DNA of 64,000 nucleotides from JAVBNF01 sp031551725 (GTDB lineage: Bacteria; Bacteroidota; Bacteroidia; Bacteroidales; P3): positions 42,477 through 106,476 of the forward strand of contig JAVBNF010000021.1 of NCBI GenBank assembly GCA_031551725.1. Direction: 5' to 3'. The notes under the pieces are model-generated. The model was not told the DNA's origin. It saw only the letters and a program-made list of their open reading frames with translations, and did not search any database. Within the stretch, counting starts at the first letter, position 1. Each line of letters opens with the position of its first letter. Below, piece after piece: positions 44,203 through 52,553 of the stretch. Made by a program: the position numbers and the translations under genes.

Positions 44203-45036
44203 TTATTCGAAAACGATTTTCAATTCGTTCACCCGTTCGTTAAACGCTTTGAGGTAGCGGCGAGCAATTTTCAATTCTTTTCCGTCGAGCATTTCCAGCT
44301 TGTTGTCCGTTTGTTTGGACACATAATGCAGGTTGATAACCATGCTCCGCTCAATCTTCACAAATTGCGAAGGCAGGTGCGGTTCAATCGTCGAAATGCT
44401 GTAGTCGCGTGTATAATAAGGTTTGGGTGTTAAAGTATAATTCAAATCGTCCCATACATATATTTCCAATAGCGATTCATTTCTGAGTAAATAAGGAATG
44501 GAAGATACTGCAATCCTACGTTTCTTGTACACCGTATGGTTTTGCATTTTGTCCAACTGTATCAATGATCCCCTAATAAAAGCAAGTTTATCTATTTCTG
44601 TTTTGGGTTGTTCGTAGGGAGGTAACTCCATTTTTCGCGCAAAAACAATTTGGATGGCATCTTCTATTTTTGCACTTTCAATAGGCTTGCTTAAAAAATT
44701 AAACACATTGCTGCGGTATAAATATTGCATGCTATGTTCGATATAGCTGGCATAAAACGAGCTCATCAAAATAACCATAGGAAGGTTAATGCCTTCGATT
44801 TGAAGAGCCTTAATTAATTCAAAACCGTTGCTGTCGGGCATTTCGATGTCTAAAAACATCAAATCCACATGTTGGGATTTAAGAAATTCAAATGCTTCGG
44901 AGGCGCAGGTACATTCACCGGCAAATGTTAATGTACCCGGCAGTCGATTTTCTTTTTGCAGGGTGTCGATAAAAGTGCGTACGGCTTGGCGGTCGCGCTC
45001 TTTATCATCTACAACAATATATGATAACCGATTCAT
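44203..45036 (-). CDS. LytTR-family response regulator
   Basis: Cytosolic DNA-binding regulator of 277 residues. The receiver domain starts MNRLSYIVVDDKERDRQAVR, has the phosphorylated D63 in LMFLDIEMPDSNGFELI and the later MSSFYASYIEHSM and FLSKPIES (Lys) positions. The C-terminal LytTR domain is marked by EIYVWDDLNYTLTPKPYYTRDYSI and QFVKIERSMVINLHYV. The open frame runs much further upstream (to 45294), but the TACCTTTG box at 45061-45068 and the receiver homology fix the start at 45036. It is convergent with the kinase. Targets unknown. Confidence 0.9.
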   Translation of the reverse strand: MNRLSYIVVDDKERDRQAVRTFIDTLQKENRLPGTLTFAGECTCASEAFEFLKSQHVDLMFLDIEMPDSNGFELIKALQIEGINLPMVILMSSFYASYIEHSMQYLYRSNVFNFLSKPIESAKIEDAIQIVFARKMELPPYEQPKTEIDKLAFIRGSLIQLDKMQNHTVYKKRRIAVSSIPYLLRNESLLEIYVWDDLNYTLTPKPYYTRDYSISTIEPHLPSQFVKIERSMVINLHYVSKQTDNKLEMLDGKELKIARRYLKAFNERVNELKIVFE

Positions 45037-45060
45037 ACTTACGTCGAATGTAATAATGCG

Positions 45061-45068
45061 CAAAGGTA
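45061..45068 (-). promoter_or_regulatory. -7 promoter box of the LytTR regulator
   Basis: TACCTTTG on the minus strand, 25 bases before the chosen ATG. It rules out the longer reading frame. Confidence 0.6.
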
Positions 45069-45223
45069 CGTTTTTTTTTTGTAAGCGCAAGTCGATTGTT
45101 ATATTTTTACCGTTCGTGACGATTTTTACTTTGTGATTTGTTTTTAAATCTATTTTTATCAGTGTTTTATGCGAATATGATAGCGAGGTTTGTGACCGTT
45201 TATGAAAATCTGAAATGGGGGCA

Positions 45224-45254
45224 TTGTTTATATGTGAAAATACAAATAACTTTG
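45224..45254 (+). promoter_or_regulatory. Promoter of a small membrane protein gene
   Basis: TTG at 45224-45226 and TAACTTTG at 45247-45254 with 20 bases between, followed by an ATG at 45297. Confidence 0.5.
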
Positions 45255-45296
45255 CGTGCGGAAAATAACAACATTTTACTCTCACACCATTCATCT

Positions 45297-45392
45297 ATGA
45301 AAAAAACAATTTGGAAATACACGCCTATTTTCTTCTTAATAGCTCTCATTCTGGTATTTATGGTGTTGATAAGATTTTTTGACGCTAAATAA
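45297..45392 (+). CDS. Putative 31-residue single-helix membrane protein
   Basis: The reading frame encodes MKKTIWKYTPIFFLIALILV followed by FMVLIRFFDAK: a positively charged start, one hydrophobic helix and a short charged tail. A good promoter lies 43 bases upstream, which raises it above a chance ORF. It is placed between the LytTR regulator (divergent) and hisS. The in-frame extension to 45138 would begin before the promoter and is not used. Role unknown; small membrane proteins often modulate transporters or kinases. Confidence 0.4.
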   Translation: MKKTIWKYTPIFFLIALILVFMVLIRFFDAK

Positions 45393-45430
45393 TTAAACGG
45401 TTATTCGTGAATTTGATTAAAAAAGTGCAG

Positions 45431-45511
45431 GGAACTTTCTCATTCTACCCCAATTTTGGAACGGCGTGAGAAGATTTATTTGTTGAAAAACTCAATATTT
45501 GAGAAAGTTTC
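45431..45511. repeat. Inverted repeat before hisS
   Basis: GAACTTTCTCA (45432-45442) pairs with TGAGAAAGTTTC (45500-45511) with one bulged base; the interior contains smaller complementary stretches. It precedes the hisS promoter, so it is not part of the hisS leader. Could end the small ORF transcript. Confidence 0.45.
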
Positions 45512-45558
45512 TTGGCTTTTTAAGATGTACTTGATTTGCTTTTCCCCGAATAAAATCG

Positions 45559-45566
45559 TATTTTTG
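45559..45566 (+). promoter_or_regulatory. -7 promoter box of hisS
   Basis: TATTTTTG, 23 bases before the hisS ATG. Confidence 0.5.
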
Positions 45567-45588
45567 CCAATCTAAACAACTTATTTGT

Positions 45589-46938
45589 ATGGCACAAAAA
45601 CCATCTATTCCTAAAGGCACCCGCGATTTCGGACCGGAAGAAATGAACCGTCGGAACTATATTTTCGACCAAATCCGCGATGTGTTCCGCTTGTTTGCAT
45701 TTCGTCCGATCGAAACGCCCGCACTCGAAAACCTGTCTACGTTGCTTGGAAAATATGGCGAAGAAGGCGATCGACTGCTGTTTAAAATCCTAAATTCGGG
45801 CGATTTCCTCGAAAAAACCACCGAACATTCCGACTATAAGAAAATGACCACCCAAATCAGCGAAAAAGGCTTGCGCTACGATTTAACCGTTCCGTTTGCC
45901 CGCTATGTGGTGCAACATCAAAACGAGATCACCTTTCCCTTTAAACGCTATCAAATGCAACCCGTTTGGCGTGCCGACCGCCCCCAAAAAGGCCGCTACC
46001 GCGAGTTTTACCAATGCGATGCCGACGTTATCGGAAGTAAATCCCTGCTTAACGAAGCCGAATTGGTAAAGATGATCGATGAAGTGTTTCAACGTTTGAA
46101 CATTCGTGTAATTGTCAAAATCAACAACCGCAAAATTTTGGCAGGCATTGCCGAATACATCGGCGCTCCCGATAAAATTATTGATATTACGGTGGCGATC
46201 GATAAACTCGACAAAATCGGACTCGAAAAGGTAAATGCGGAATTATTCGAAAAAGGCATTGAAGCCGCTTCCATCGAACGTTTGCAGCCGGTTTTGCAAA
46301 TGCAAGGTTCTTCGGAAGAAAAAATGAATTTCTTGAAAAATCTTTTAGCTTCTTCGGAAACAGGACTTAAAGGCATTGAAGAAATTCAAACCTTGTGGAA
46401 TTATATTGCTTCATATACGCTTAAAGCGGAAGTAGAACTCGATTTAACCCTGGCGCGCGGACTCAATTACTACACCGGCGCTATCTTCGAAGTGAAAGCG
46501 CTTGATGCGCAAATTGGCAGCATCTCCGGCGGCGGACGCTACGACGATTTAACCGGTATTTTCGGCCTTCCGAACATGTCCGGCGTTGGCATTTCGTTTG
46601 GCGCCGACCGTATTTACGATGTGATGGAAGAACTCAAACTCTTTCCCGAAGCCTCGCTTGCCGCAACACGCGTACTGTTTGTCAATTTCGGTGATAAAGA
46701 AACAGCCTATTGTTTGCCGATTATCGAAAATCTGCGCAAGCAAAATATGGCCGTGGAAATGTATCCCGATTCGGCCAAACTGCAAAAACAATTTTCGTAT
46801 GCAAATGCACGTCAAATCCCGTTTGTGGCCATTGCCGGCGAACGCGAAATGAATGAAGGAAAAATAGTATTGAAAAACATGCAGAGCGGCGAAGAAAAAT
46901 TGATCGCAAAAGATCAAATTCAGGAAAATTTGCATTAA
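45589..46938 (+). CDS. hisS: Histidine-tRNA ligase
   Basis: Class II aminoacyl-tRNA synthetase that charges tRNA-His in the cytosol. The 449-residue product starts MAQKPSIPKGTRDFGPEEMN, with motif 1 region RPIETPALENLSTL, motif 2 MQPVWRADRPQKGRYREFYQCDAD near 123-146, the His-specific ARGLNYYTGAIFEVKA near 288-303, GGGRYDDLTGIFG and motif 3 SGVGISFGADRIYDVM. A C-terminal anticodon-binding domain starts at about 363. All parts are present. Codon use is more GC-rich than in adjacent genes. Monocistronic or followed by the outer-membrane genes after about 57 bases. Confidence 0.97.
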   Translation: MAQKPSIPKGTRDFGPEEMNRRNYIFDQIRDVFRLFAFRPIETPALENLSTLLGKYGEEGDRLLFKILNSGDFLEKTTEHSDYKKMTTQISEKGLRYDLTVPFARYVVQHQNEITFPFKRYQMQPVWRADRPQKGRYREFYQCDADVIGSKSLLNEAELVKMIDEVFQRLNIRVIVKINNRKILAGIAEYIGAPDKIIDITVAIDKLDKIGLEKVNAELFEKGIEAASIERLQPVLQMQGSSEEKMNFLKNLLASSETGLKGIEEIQTLWNYIASYTLKAEVELDLTLARGLNYYTGAIFEVKALDAQIGSISGGGRYDDLTGIFGLPNMSGVGISFGADRIYDVMEELKLFPEASLAATRVLFVNFGDKETAYCLPIIENLRKQNMAVEMYPDSAKLQKQFSYANARQIPFVAIAGEREMNEGKIVLKNMQSGEEKLIAKDQIQENLH

Positions 46939-46995
46939 ATTCCAATTAAATTAAACAAAAACATCTTTCATTTGTTTTATTTAAAATCGAATTTT

Positions 46996-48015
46996 ATGCA
47001 ACGTAATATAATCATCCTTCTTTTGCTTGCAGTTTGTTCGGCAAACGCTTGGGCGCAACAAGGATCTAACAAAATCATCAACCCTTATCATAAAAACTAT
47101 TACGATAGTTTGAAAGAGGAAAAATATCCGTATCATTTGCCTTTGTTAGGTGCGAAAGCCTCTAAGAAAGGGTACGATATGCCGCTTCCTGTGGGAATAA
47201 TGGGGACTTTTTATCTTCAAAATTCCCAAATTCTTATTCCATCCATTCGTGTAGGAAATAATCCCGATGTAAATCTGAATCTGGATACGATTATCGAATT
47301 CGGAGATATTCAAAACACAGCTGTGAACGAAGGCCTCCGTGCCGATGCATGGATCTTGCCGTTCTTGAATGTATATGGCATTTTCGGCGTCTTGCAAACA
47401 AAAACGGTTGTGCCGGTAGTGGCTCCCGTAACTTTTACAACTACACAGAAATTTACCGGCTATAGTTATGGTGGTGGTGTGACGCTTGCCGGCGGTATTG
47501 GACCTATATTTTGTATCTGGGATCATAATTTAACCTGGGCAGATATGGAGCAGCTCGAAAAGCCTGTGCTTTCATACAATATGTCGCTCCGCCTCGGACA
47601 TACGTTTGTCGATCCGCGCAAAGCCACACGTAATTTCGGCTTCTGGATGGGAACTTCTTTCCAGCATCTTGATTTATCCACTCGTGGATCTGTGAAATTA
47701 AGTGATGTGTTTTCTCCGGATGCCGATAAAATCGACCGCATTAAGCAACAACTTGAAACATGGTACAATGGCTTGGGACCTGCTCAGAAAATAGCAGCGC
47801 AAGAACTGTATGACGCCATTTCCAGTCACATAAACGGAAATCCTTCCGATGCAAGTATTTATTACGACTTGCAAAAAGAACTGAAAAGCCCGTGGAATTT
47901 TATGATAGGAGTACAGTATCAACATAATAAAACATGGCAATACCGTATTGAAGTGGGCGGTATTACTACCCGTACGTCGATATTGGTAACCGCAAATTAC
48001 CGTTTGGGAATCTAA
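46996..48015 (+). CDS. Exported beta-barrel-like protein of unknown function
   Basis: A 339-residue protein from the ATG at 46996, which begins the signal peptide MQRNIIILLLLAVCSANAWA. The mature part has alternating hydrophobic strands and ends in the barrel-like ILVTANYRLGI. An ATG at 46972 (adding eight residues) is less likely. A short helical insert (residues about 240-290) interrupts the strands. It is followed after 17 bases by a BamA/TamA-like barrel gene, so the two probably form one unit. I do not recognise the family; an outer-membrane location is inferred. Confidence 0.65.
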   Translation: MQRNIIILLLLAVCSANAWAQQGSNKIINPYHKNYYDSLKEEKYPYHLPLLGAKASKKGYDMPLPVGIMGTFYLQNSQILIPSIRVGNNPDVNLNLDTIIEFGDIQNTAVNEGLRADAWILPFLNVYGIFGVLQTKTVVPVVAPVTFTTTQKFTGYSYGGGVTLAGGIGPIFCIWDHNLTWADMEQLEKPVLSYNMSLRLGHTFVDPRKATRNFGFWMGTSFQHLDLSTRGSVKLSDVFSPDADKIDRIKQQLETWYNGLGPAQKIAAQELYDAISSHINGNPSDASIYYDLQKELKSPWNFMIGVQYQHNKTWQYRIEVGGITTRTSILVTANYRLGI

Positions 48016-48032
48016 AAATATTCCGTTGATTT

Positions 48033-49172
48033 ATGAAAAAAATAGTACTATTTATAGTTTTAATTCATTTGACGACCTTATTTAAAGCCCAGTCGGATAC
48101 TAATTGGTTGGAACGTTTTCAAGAACGACGGAAAATCAAGGAACAGGAAGGCCGTTTTATGATCACTCCTTTGGTTGGTCCCGGGTATACGCCCGAATTG
48201 GGATTTAGCCTGGCCGGCGGTATTTTGTCATCGTGGAAAACAGATCGTTCTGATACCGCTTTGCAGCGTTCTTCTCTCTCAGTCACAATAGGTGCAAGTA
48301 CAACCGGCGCCATTTTTATTTCTGCAAAACCTGTTACCTTTTGGAATCACGATAAAATTCGTGCCAATATGGATTTCTGGTTCAAAGATATGCCCGATAA
48401 TTATTATGGAGTGGGCTATGACAATGCTTCATCCCACCAGCGATCCGATTCAATGACGGCATACACGCGCTTGTGGATACAAATGAATCCGCAAATCTTT
48501 TGGCAATTTACTCCCGGATTTTTCTTTGGAGGCGCTTTAGACCTCAATTATACCCATGGACGGGATGCTTCGCCCGGCGTAGCCGATGATCCTTACTATA
48601 AGCAATACAATGACTTGCCTCGAAACGTGGGTTTGGGACTGCATGTAGAAATTGATACTCGCGATGTGGCGGTAAACGCTTGGAAAGGTTGGTATATCCT
48701 TTTGCAGGGAATGCTGTATGGAAAATATTTTGGCGGCGAAAATAATTACGAAGTGATCAACTTAGATGTTCGCCATTACATTCAACTTTTTAAACCCGGG
48801 CAAACGCTGGCATGGCAAGCCCGTGGACGCTTTGCTATTGGGGATGTGCCTTACGGCGAAATGTCACAACTTGGTACGCCTTTCGATTTGCGCGGCTACC
48901 GTTGGGGACAATATCGGGATAAAGAAATGCTTTTCGGAATTGCCGAATATCGCCATACTTTTTATAAAAAGGATGGTGAAAAAAGTAAGCATGGCGCTGT
49001 TTTGTGGGCTGGAACGGGATCTGTTGCTTCCGATTTGGAATTTCAATATTGGCTCCCAAATGTCGGATTGGGTTATCGTTTGGAAGTCCAACCGCGTATG
49101 AATCTGCGCTTGGATATGGGCTTTGGAAAAGAATCGCGCGGCTTTTATTTCAATTTTACGGAAGCGTTTTAA
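48033..49172 (+). CDS. BamA/TamA-like outer-membrane protein (surface antigen D15 domain)
   Basis: A 379-residue outer-membrane barrel without POTRA domains. It has a signal peptide (MKKIVLFIVLIHLTTLFKAQ), then GRFMITPLVGPGYTPELGFSLAGGIL, KIRANMDFWFKDMPDNYYGVGYDNA and a C-terminal half with FDLRGYRWGQYRDKEMLFGIAEYRHTF near 285-312, the family core pattern, and a terminus ending FYFNFTEAF. Typical Bam/Tam proteins have periplasmic POTRA repeats, so this is the short Bacteroidetes type of unknown role. The stop overlaps that of the convergent SPOR gene by 4 bases. Confidence 0.8.
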   Translation: MKKIVLFIVLIHLTTLFKAQSDTNWLERFQERRKIKEQEGRFMITPLVGPGYTPELGFSLAGGILSSWKTDRSDTALQRSSLSVTIGASTTGAIFISAKPVTFWNHDKIRANMDFWFKDMPDNYYGVGYDNASSHQRSDSMTAYTRLWIQMNPQIFWQFTPGFFFGGALDLNYTHGRDASPGVADDPYYKQYNDLPRNVGLGLHVEIDTRDVAVNAWKGWYILLQGMLYGKYFGGENNYEVINLDVRHYIQLFKPGQTLAWQARGRFAIGDVPYGEMSQLGTPFDLRGYRWGQYRDKEMLFGIAEYRHTFYKKDGEKSKHGAVLWAGTGSVASDLEFQYWLPNVGLGYRLEVQPRMNLRLDMGFGKESRGFYFNFTEAF

Positions 49173-49612
49173 TTTCCGTTTTCAGGCATGGCAGGCGTTT
49201 CAACTGTTTTATCCAAACCTAAAAGTGCACGCATATTAATGGCATCTTTTACCACAAACGCATTTGGATAAGTAGTTTGAATTTGCTTTAAAAGGCCTTG
49301 TGCTTCTATACGTGAACGAAAATTTCCTACTTTTATCTTAAAAAACGGTTCTTCAAATACCAAATAAGTCGGAATATCCGGATAGTCGGTCATAAAGGTA
49401 GTACGCGCTTGAAAAGCTGCTGTTTTTGAATTATTTCCCGATTCGGAAAAAATATTCACACGGAATCCTGTAACAGCTTGATTCGTTTTGTAATCGATAA
49501 ACTTTGTGTTTAGCGTTTCTACATCTTGCGATTGAATCACACGGATACTGTTTGTGGCGCAAATCGTTGAAACACTAAATATAATGGCAATAATAAAAAC
49601 AATCTTTTTCAT
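49169..49612 (-). CDS. Exported SPOR-domain protein
   Basis: A 147-residue periplasmic protein with signal peptide MKKIVFIIAIIFSVSTICAT and a C-terminal SPOR-type module (about 55-125, with PFFKIKVGNFRSRIEAQGLLKQ near 100). SPOR domains bind glycan strands lacking stem peptides, usually at division sites. The ATG at 49612 is 2 bases after the stop codon of the universal stress gene, implying a two-gene unit; the frame open further upstream lies inside that gene. Role in division is inferred. Confidence 0.82.
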   Translation of the reverse strand: MKKIVFIIAIIFSVSTICATNSIRVIQSQDVETLNTKFIDYKTNQAVTGFRVNIFSESGNNSKTAAFQARTTFMTDYPDIPTYLVFEEPFFKIKVGNFRSRIEAQGLLKQIQTTYPNAFVVKDAINMRALLGLDKTVETPAMPENGN

Positions 49613-49614
49613 AA

Positions 49615-50466
49615 TTAAGCGATAGTATTTGGAAGAATGAAATCGTTTGGAGTGATGCATAAGACCGGAATCATGGAAGCGTTAATCATTTGTTCCGCAT
49701 AAGTTCCCAAAAGCCAGTTCGACGCTGTTTTCTCTTGTTCCGTCATGATCGAAATCAAATCAGCCTTCACATGTTCGGCATATTCGATGGTAGTAGTTGT
49801 TACATTATTCGAATGTTTGAAGTGCTCGACATGTTCAAGACCTGCTTCTTCAATCATTTTTACAACATGTTTGACCGAAGTATCCACTTTGCGTTGGATG
49901 GCCGACAGCTTGGTTGTATATAAACCTAAAACATGAATTTTTAATCCTAAAATCTTAGCTAAATTGCAGGTAAATTCTGCTTTTTGGCGGCTTTCGGCAG
50001 TACTGTCCACAGGCATCACGACAACGCCCGACGTTGCTTGAGGGTCGAAAGCATGCCGGATCGTGATTACCGGTATGTTTGTGTAGGAAACGATACGGTA
50101 AGTATTGCTTCCGGCCCATAAATTCTCAGCTTCACTGGTGCCGTGCGTACCGCAGATAATAAGATCTGCATCATCATATTTAGCCTGATTGCCGACTTCT
50201 TTATAGACGCGCCCCGAACGCAGTTTGTAAGAGAGAGTACCCGGTGTTAATTTATTTTTGTAAGTGTCTACAATACACTGCAAACGCTCGGCTGCTTCTT
50301 TTTCAACAAGGCTTTTGGATACACCGAGCAAAATATCTTTGTCGGACATATTGTCCACCCAAATGATATTAATAGACGCTCCGGCTTTATTGGCAATGCC
50401 AATAGCATATTCTAAAGCAATGATTGCTCCTTTGGAAAAATCAATCGCAACGTCAATTGTTTTCAT
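49615..50466 (-). CDS. Universal stress protein with tandem UspA domains
   Basis: Cytosolic stress protein (283 residues) with two UspA-like folds: MKTIDVAIDFSKGAIIALEY to about 140, and TSGVVVMPVDSTAESRQKAE to the end. The first domain has the ATP-binding-type pattern IICGTHGTSEAENLWAGSNTYRIVSYTNIPVITIR; the second has ISIMTEQEKTASNWLLGTYAEQMINASMIPVLCI. Family proteins bind ATP or other small ligands, but a target cannot be named. Starts at 50466; the frame open before it lacks support. Diverges from ruvB across a 75-base gap. Confidence 0.9.
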   Translation of the reverse strand: MKTIDVAIDFSKGAIIALEYAIGIANKAGASINIIWVDNMSDKDILLGVSKSLVEKEAAERLQCIVDTYKNKLTPGTLSYKLRSGRVYKEVGNQAKYDDADLIICGTHGTSEAENLWAGSNTYRIVSYTNIPVITIRHAFDPQATSGVVVMPVDSTAESRQKAEFTCNLAKILGLKIHVLGLYTTKLSAIQRKVDTSVKHVVKMIEEAGLEHVEHFKHSNNVTTTTIEYAEHVKADLISIMTEQEKTASNWLLGTYAEQMINASMIPVLCITPNDFILPNTIA

Positions 50467-50498
50467 CGGTTTTCTTTTTTTTTTTGCTAAATTAAGCA

Positions 50499-50506
50499 TA
50501 ATTTTG
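50499..50506 (+). promoter_or_regulatory. -7 promoter box of ruvB
   Basis: TAATTTTG, 36 bases before the ruvB ATG at 50542. Confidence 0.5.
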
Positions 50507-50541
50507 CAAAACAGAAAGCATTTTTGCAGAAAAAATACATT

Positions 50542-51567
50542 ATGAATGAAAATTTAGATGCTGCCGGAGCTCATTTGAGTGCCGTTGAACGTGATGTTGA
50601 ACGCGCTTTGAGGCCTTTGTCTTTCGACGATTTCAGAGGTCAGGGACAGGTAGTTGAAAATCTGAAAATATTTGTTTGGGCAGCCAAACAACGCGGCGAA
50701 GCCCTCGATCATGTGCTTTTGCACGGCCCTCCGGGACTTGGAAAAACAACATTGTCGTACATCATCGCCAATGAATTGGGCGTGGACGTGAAAACAACAT
50801 CCGGGCCCGTCCTCGACAAACCCGGTGAACTCGCGGGTTTGCTCACAAGTCTGGAACCCAATGATGTCTTGTTCATTGATGAAATCCACCGTTTAAGTCC
50901 TGTGGTTGAGGAGTATTTGTATTCCGCCATGGAAGATTATAAAATCGACATCATGATCGAATCCGGTCCCAATGCACGCAGCGTGCAGGTGGGATTGAAT
51001 CCGTTTACACTGATTGGAGCTACTACGCGCTCGGGTTTGCTGACTTCGCCATTGCGTTCGCGCTTCGGAATCAATTCGCGCTTGGCATATTACAATTCCG
51101 AAACATTGAAGGAAATTGTAAAACGCTCTGCGAGACTCTTGCATGTAGAGATTGATGAAAATGCGGCACTCGAAATCTCGCGTAGGAGTAGAGGAACACC
51201 GCGTATTGCGAATTTGCTTTTGCGTCGGGTGCGCGATTTTGCACAAATCAAAGGCAATGGAAATATCGACCTCGAAATCTCCCGCATGGCTTTGGAAGCG
51301 CTGAATGTCGACAAACATGGCTTGGATGAAATGGACAATAAAATTTTGTCCACCATCATTGATAAATTCAAGGGCGGTCCCGTTGGACTTACGACCATTG
51401 CTACCGCTGTGGGCGAAGATGCCGGAACCATAGAAGAAGTTTACGAACCGTTTTTAATTCAAGAAGGATTTCTAATGCGCACGCCGCGTGGCCGCGAAGT
51501 CACCGAATTTGCCTACCGCCATCTTGGCAAAATCAAAGCCGCTTCTCAAAAGGATTTGTTTGAATGA
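50542..51567 (+). CDS. ruvB: Holliday junction branch migration ATPase RuvB
   Basis: Hexameric motor that with RuvA drives branch migration of Holliday junctions. The 341-residue product has the RuvB opening LRPLSFDDFRGQGQVVENLKIF, Walker A GPPGLGKTTLS near 61-71, Walker B DVLFIDEIHRLSP near 106-118, the ATPase sensor LIGATTRSGLLTSPLRSRFG near 160-179 and a C-terminal winged helix with PRGREVTEFAYRHLG. The ATG at 50542 (MNENLDAAGA) is preferred over the in-frame TTG at 50524. ruvA and ruvC are not nearby. Secure. Confidence 0.97.
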   Translation: MNENLDAAGAHLSAVERDVERALRPLSFDDFRGQGQVVENLKIFVWAAKQRGEALDHVLLHGPPGLGKTTLSYIIANELGVDVKTTSGPVLDKPGELAGLLTSLEPNDVLFIDEIHRLSPVVEEYLYSAMEDYKIDIMIESGPNARSVQVGLNPFTLIGATTRSGLLTSPLRSRFGINSRLAYYNSETLKEIVKRSARLLHVEIDENAALEISRRSRGTPRIANLLLRRVRDFAQIKGNGNIDLEISRMALEALNVDKHGLDEMDNKILSTIIDKFKGGPVGLTTIATAVGEDAGTIEEVYEPFLIQEGFLMRTPRGREVTEFAYRHLGKIKAASQKDLFE

Positions 51568-51593
51568 TGAATTGGAGTGATTATATAGATATT

Positions 51594-51677
51594 ATCTGCG
51601 TAAATCTGCGTAATCCCCGAAATCTGCGATGAAACTTTCGCCGCAGGCGAAACTACACGTAGTGTCACCGCGTAATC
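51594..51677. repeat. Intergenic repeat cluster between ruvB and queG
   Basis: ATCTGCG occurs three times as direct repeats (starting near 51594, 51604 and 51622). TTTCGCC (51636-51642), GCA and GGCGAAA (51646-51652) form a perfect hairpin, followed by ACTAC/GTAGT. It resembles noncoding intergenic repeats and adjoins the queG start. Confidence 0.6.
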
Positions 51678-51689
51678 TAAAATGAAATT

Positions 51690-52553
51690 TTGAACATTGA
51701 ACTTCAAATAAAACAAACTGCCTCCGAACTCGGCTTTTCTGCTTGCGGAATTGCCAAGACAGAAGAAATTATTTCTGAAAAAAAGGCTTTTGAGAATTAT
51801 TTGAATAACGGTTTTCAAGGAAAAATGACCTACCTGGAACGCAATCAGGATAAGCGTTTCAATCCGTCTTTATTGATGGAAGATGCAAAATCGGTAATCG
51901 TTGTCCTGCAAAATTACTACGCCAATCAAAATTTACCGGATAATTTTCCTTATCAAATCGCCCGTTTTGCAAGGGGAGGCGATTATCATTCGTTGATAAA
52001 AGGAAAGCTAAATGCACTGGCCGGTTTTTTAACGGAAAATAATCCGAATGCCAAGCATCGCGTTTTCGTGGATACTGCTCCGGTTTTGGAAAAATATTGG
52101 GCGAAAAAAGCCGGCTTGGGATGGATTGGAAAAAATGGATTATTGATTAACCCTGAGATCGGATCGTTTTGTAATATAGGTGTTTTGCTCACAACTATTG
52201 ACTTGGAACCGGATAAAATTCGAGTGGAAGATCGTTGCGGAAGCTGCACGGCTTGTATGGAAAAATGTCCTGAAAAGGCCATTGTGGAGCCGCATGTTGT
52301 TAATCCTACCAAATGCATTGCCTATCATACCATTGAAAATAGCGAGAATCTTGATGTTTTTGCAAATGGAAAATACCGCAACTGCTACGGCTGCGACATC
52401 TGTCAGGATGTTTGTCCGTGGAACAAAAAACTCAATGACCACGCTACGCTCGCCATGACCCAACTCGAAGTGCGCGATCTTAACGTTTCCCTTTCGGAAG
52501 ATCGTAGATTTGCTCGATTTCTCCACTCTCGGGAGACAGACGGAAACTGTTGA
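51690..52553 (+). CDS. queG: Epoxyqueuosine reductase QueG, C-terminally truncated
   Basis: Cobalamin and [4Fe-4S] enzyme for the last step of queuosine synthesis in tRNA. The start is probably TTG at 51690 (reads N-I-E-L-Q-I-K-Q after the initiator); no in-frame ATG fits. Core motifs are intact: FSACGIAKTEE near 16, RFARGGDYH near 91, VDTAPVLEKYWAKKAGLGWIGKN near 125-147, and the two cluster motifs CGSCTACMEKCP (near 186) and CYGCDICQDVCPWN (near 233). After CPWNKKL the usual C-terminal tail with its AVKR...GLxRN motif is missing. The last 24 or so codons run antisense through the end of the DUF4831 gene. The gene is therefore about 30-45 residues short; activity is uncertain. Confidence 0.85.
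   Translation: MNIELQIKQTASELGFSACGIAKTEEIISEKKAFENYLNNGFQGKMTYLERNQDKRFNPSLLMEDAKSVIVVLQNYYANQNLPDNFPYQIARFARGGDYHSLIKGKLNALAGFLTENNPNAKHRVFVDTAPVLEKYWAKKAGLGWIGKNGLLINPEIGSFCNIGVLLTTIDLEPDKIRVEDRCGSCTACMEKCPEKAIVEPHVVNPTKCIAYHTIENSENLDVFANGKYRNCYGCDICQDVCPWNKKLNDHATLAMTQLEVRDLNVSLSEDRRFARFLHSRETDGNC

Noticed and set aside
45420..45540. T-box leader for hisS
   Set aside because: GGAACGGCGTG resembles a T-box sequence only weakly; the hisS promoter lies downstream of it, so it is not in the leader.
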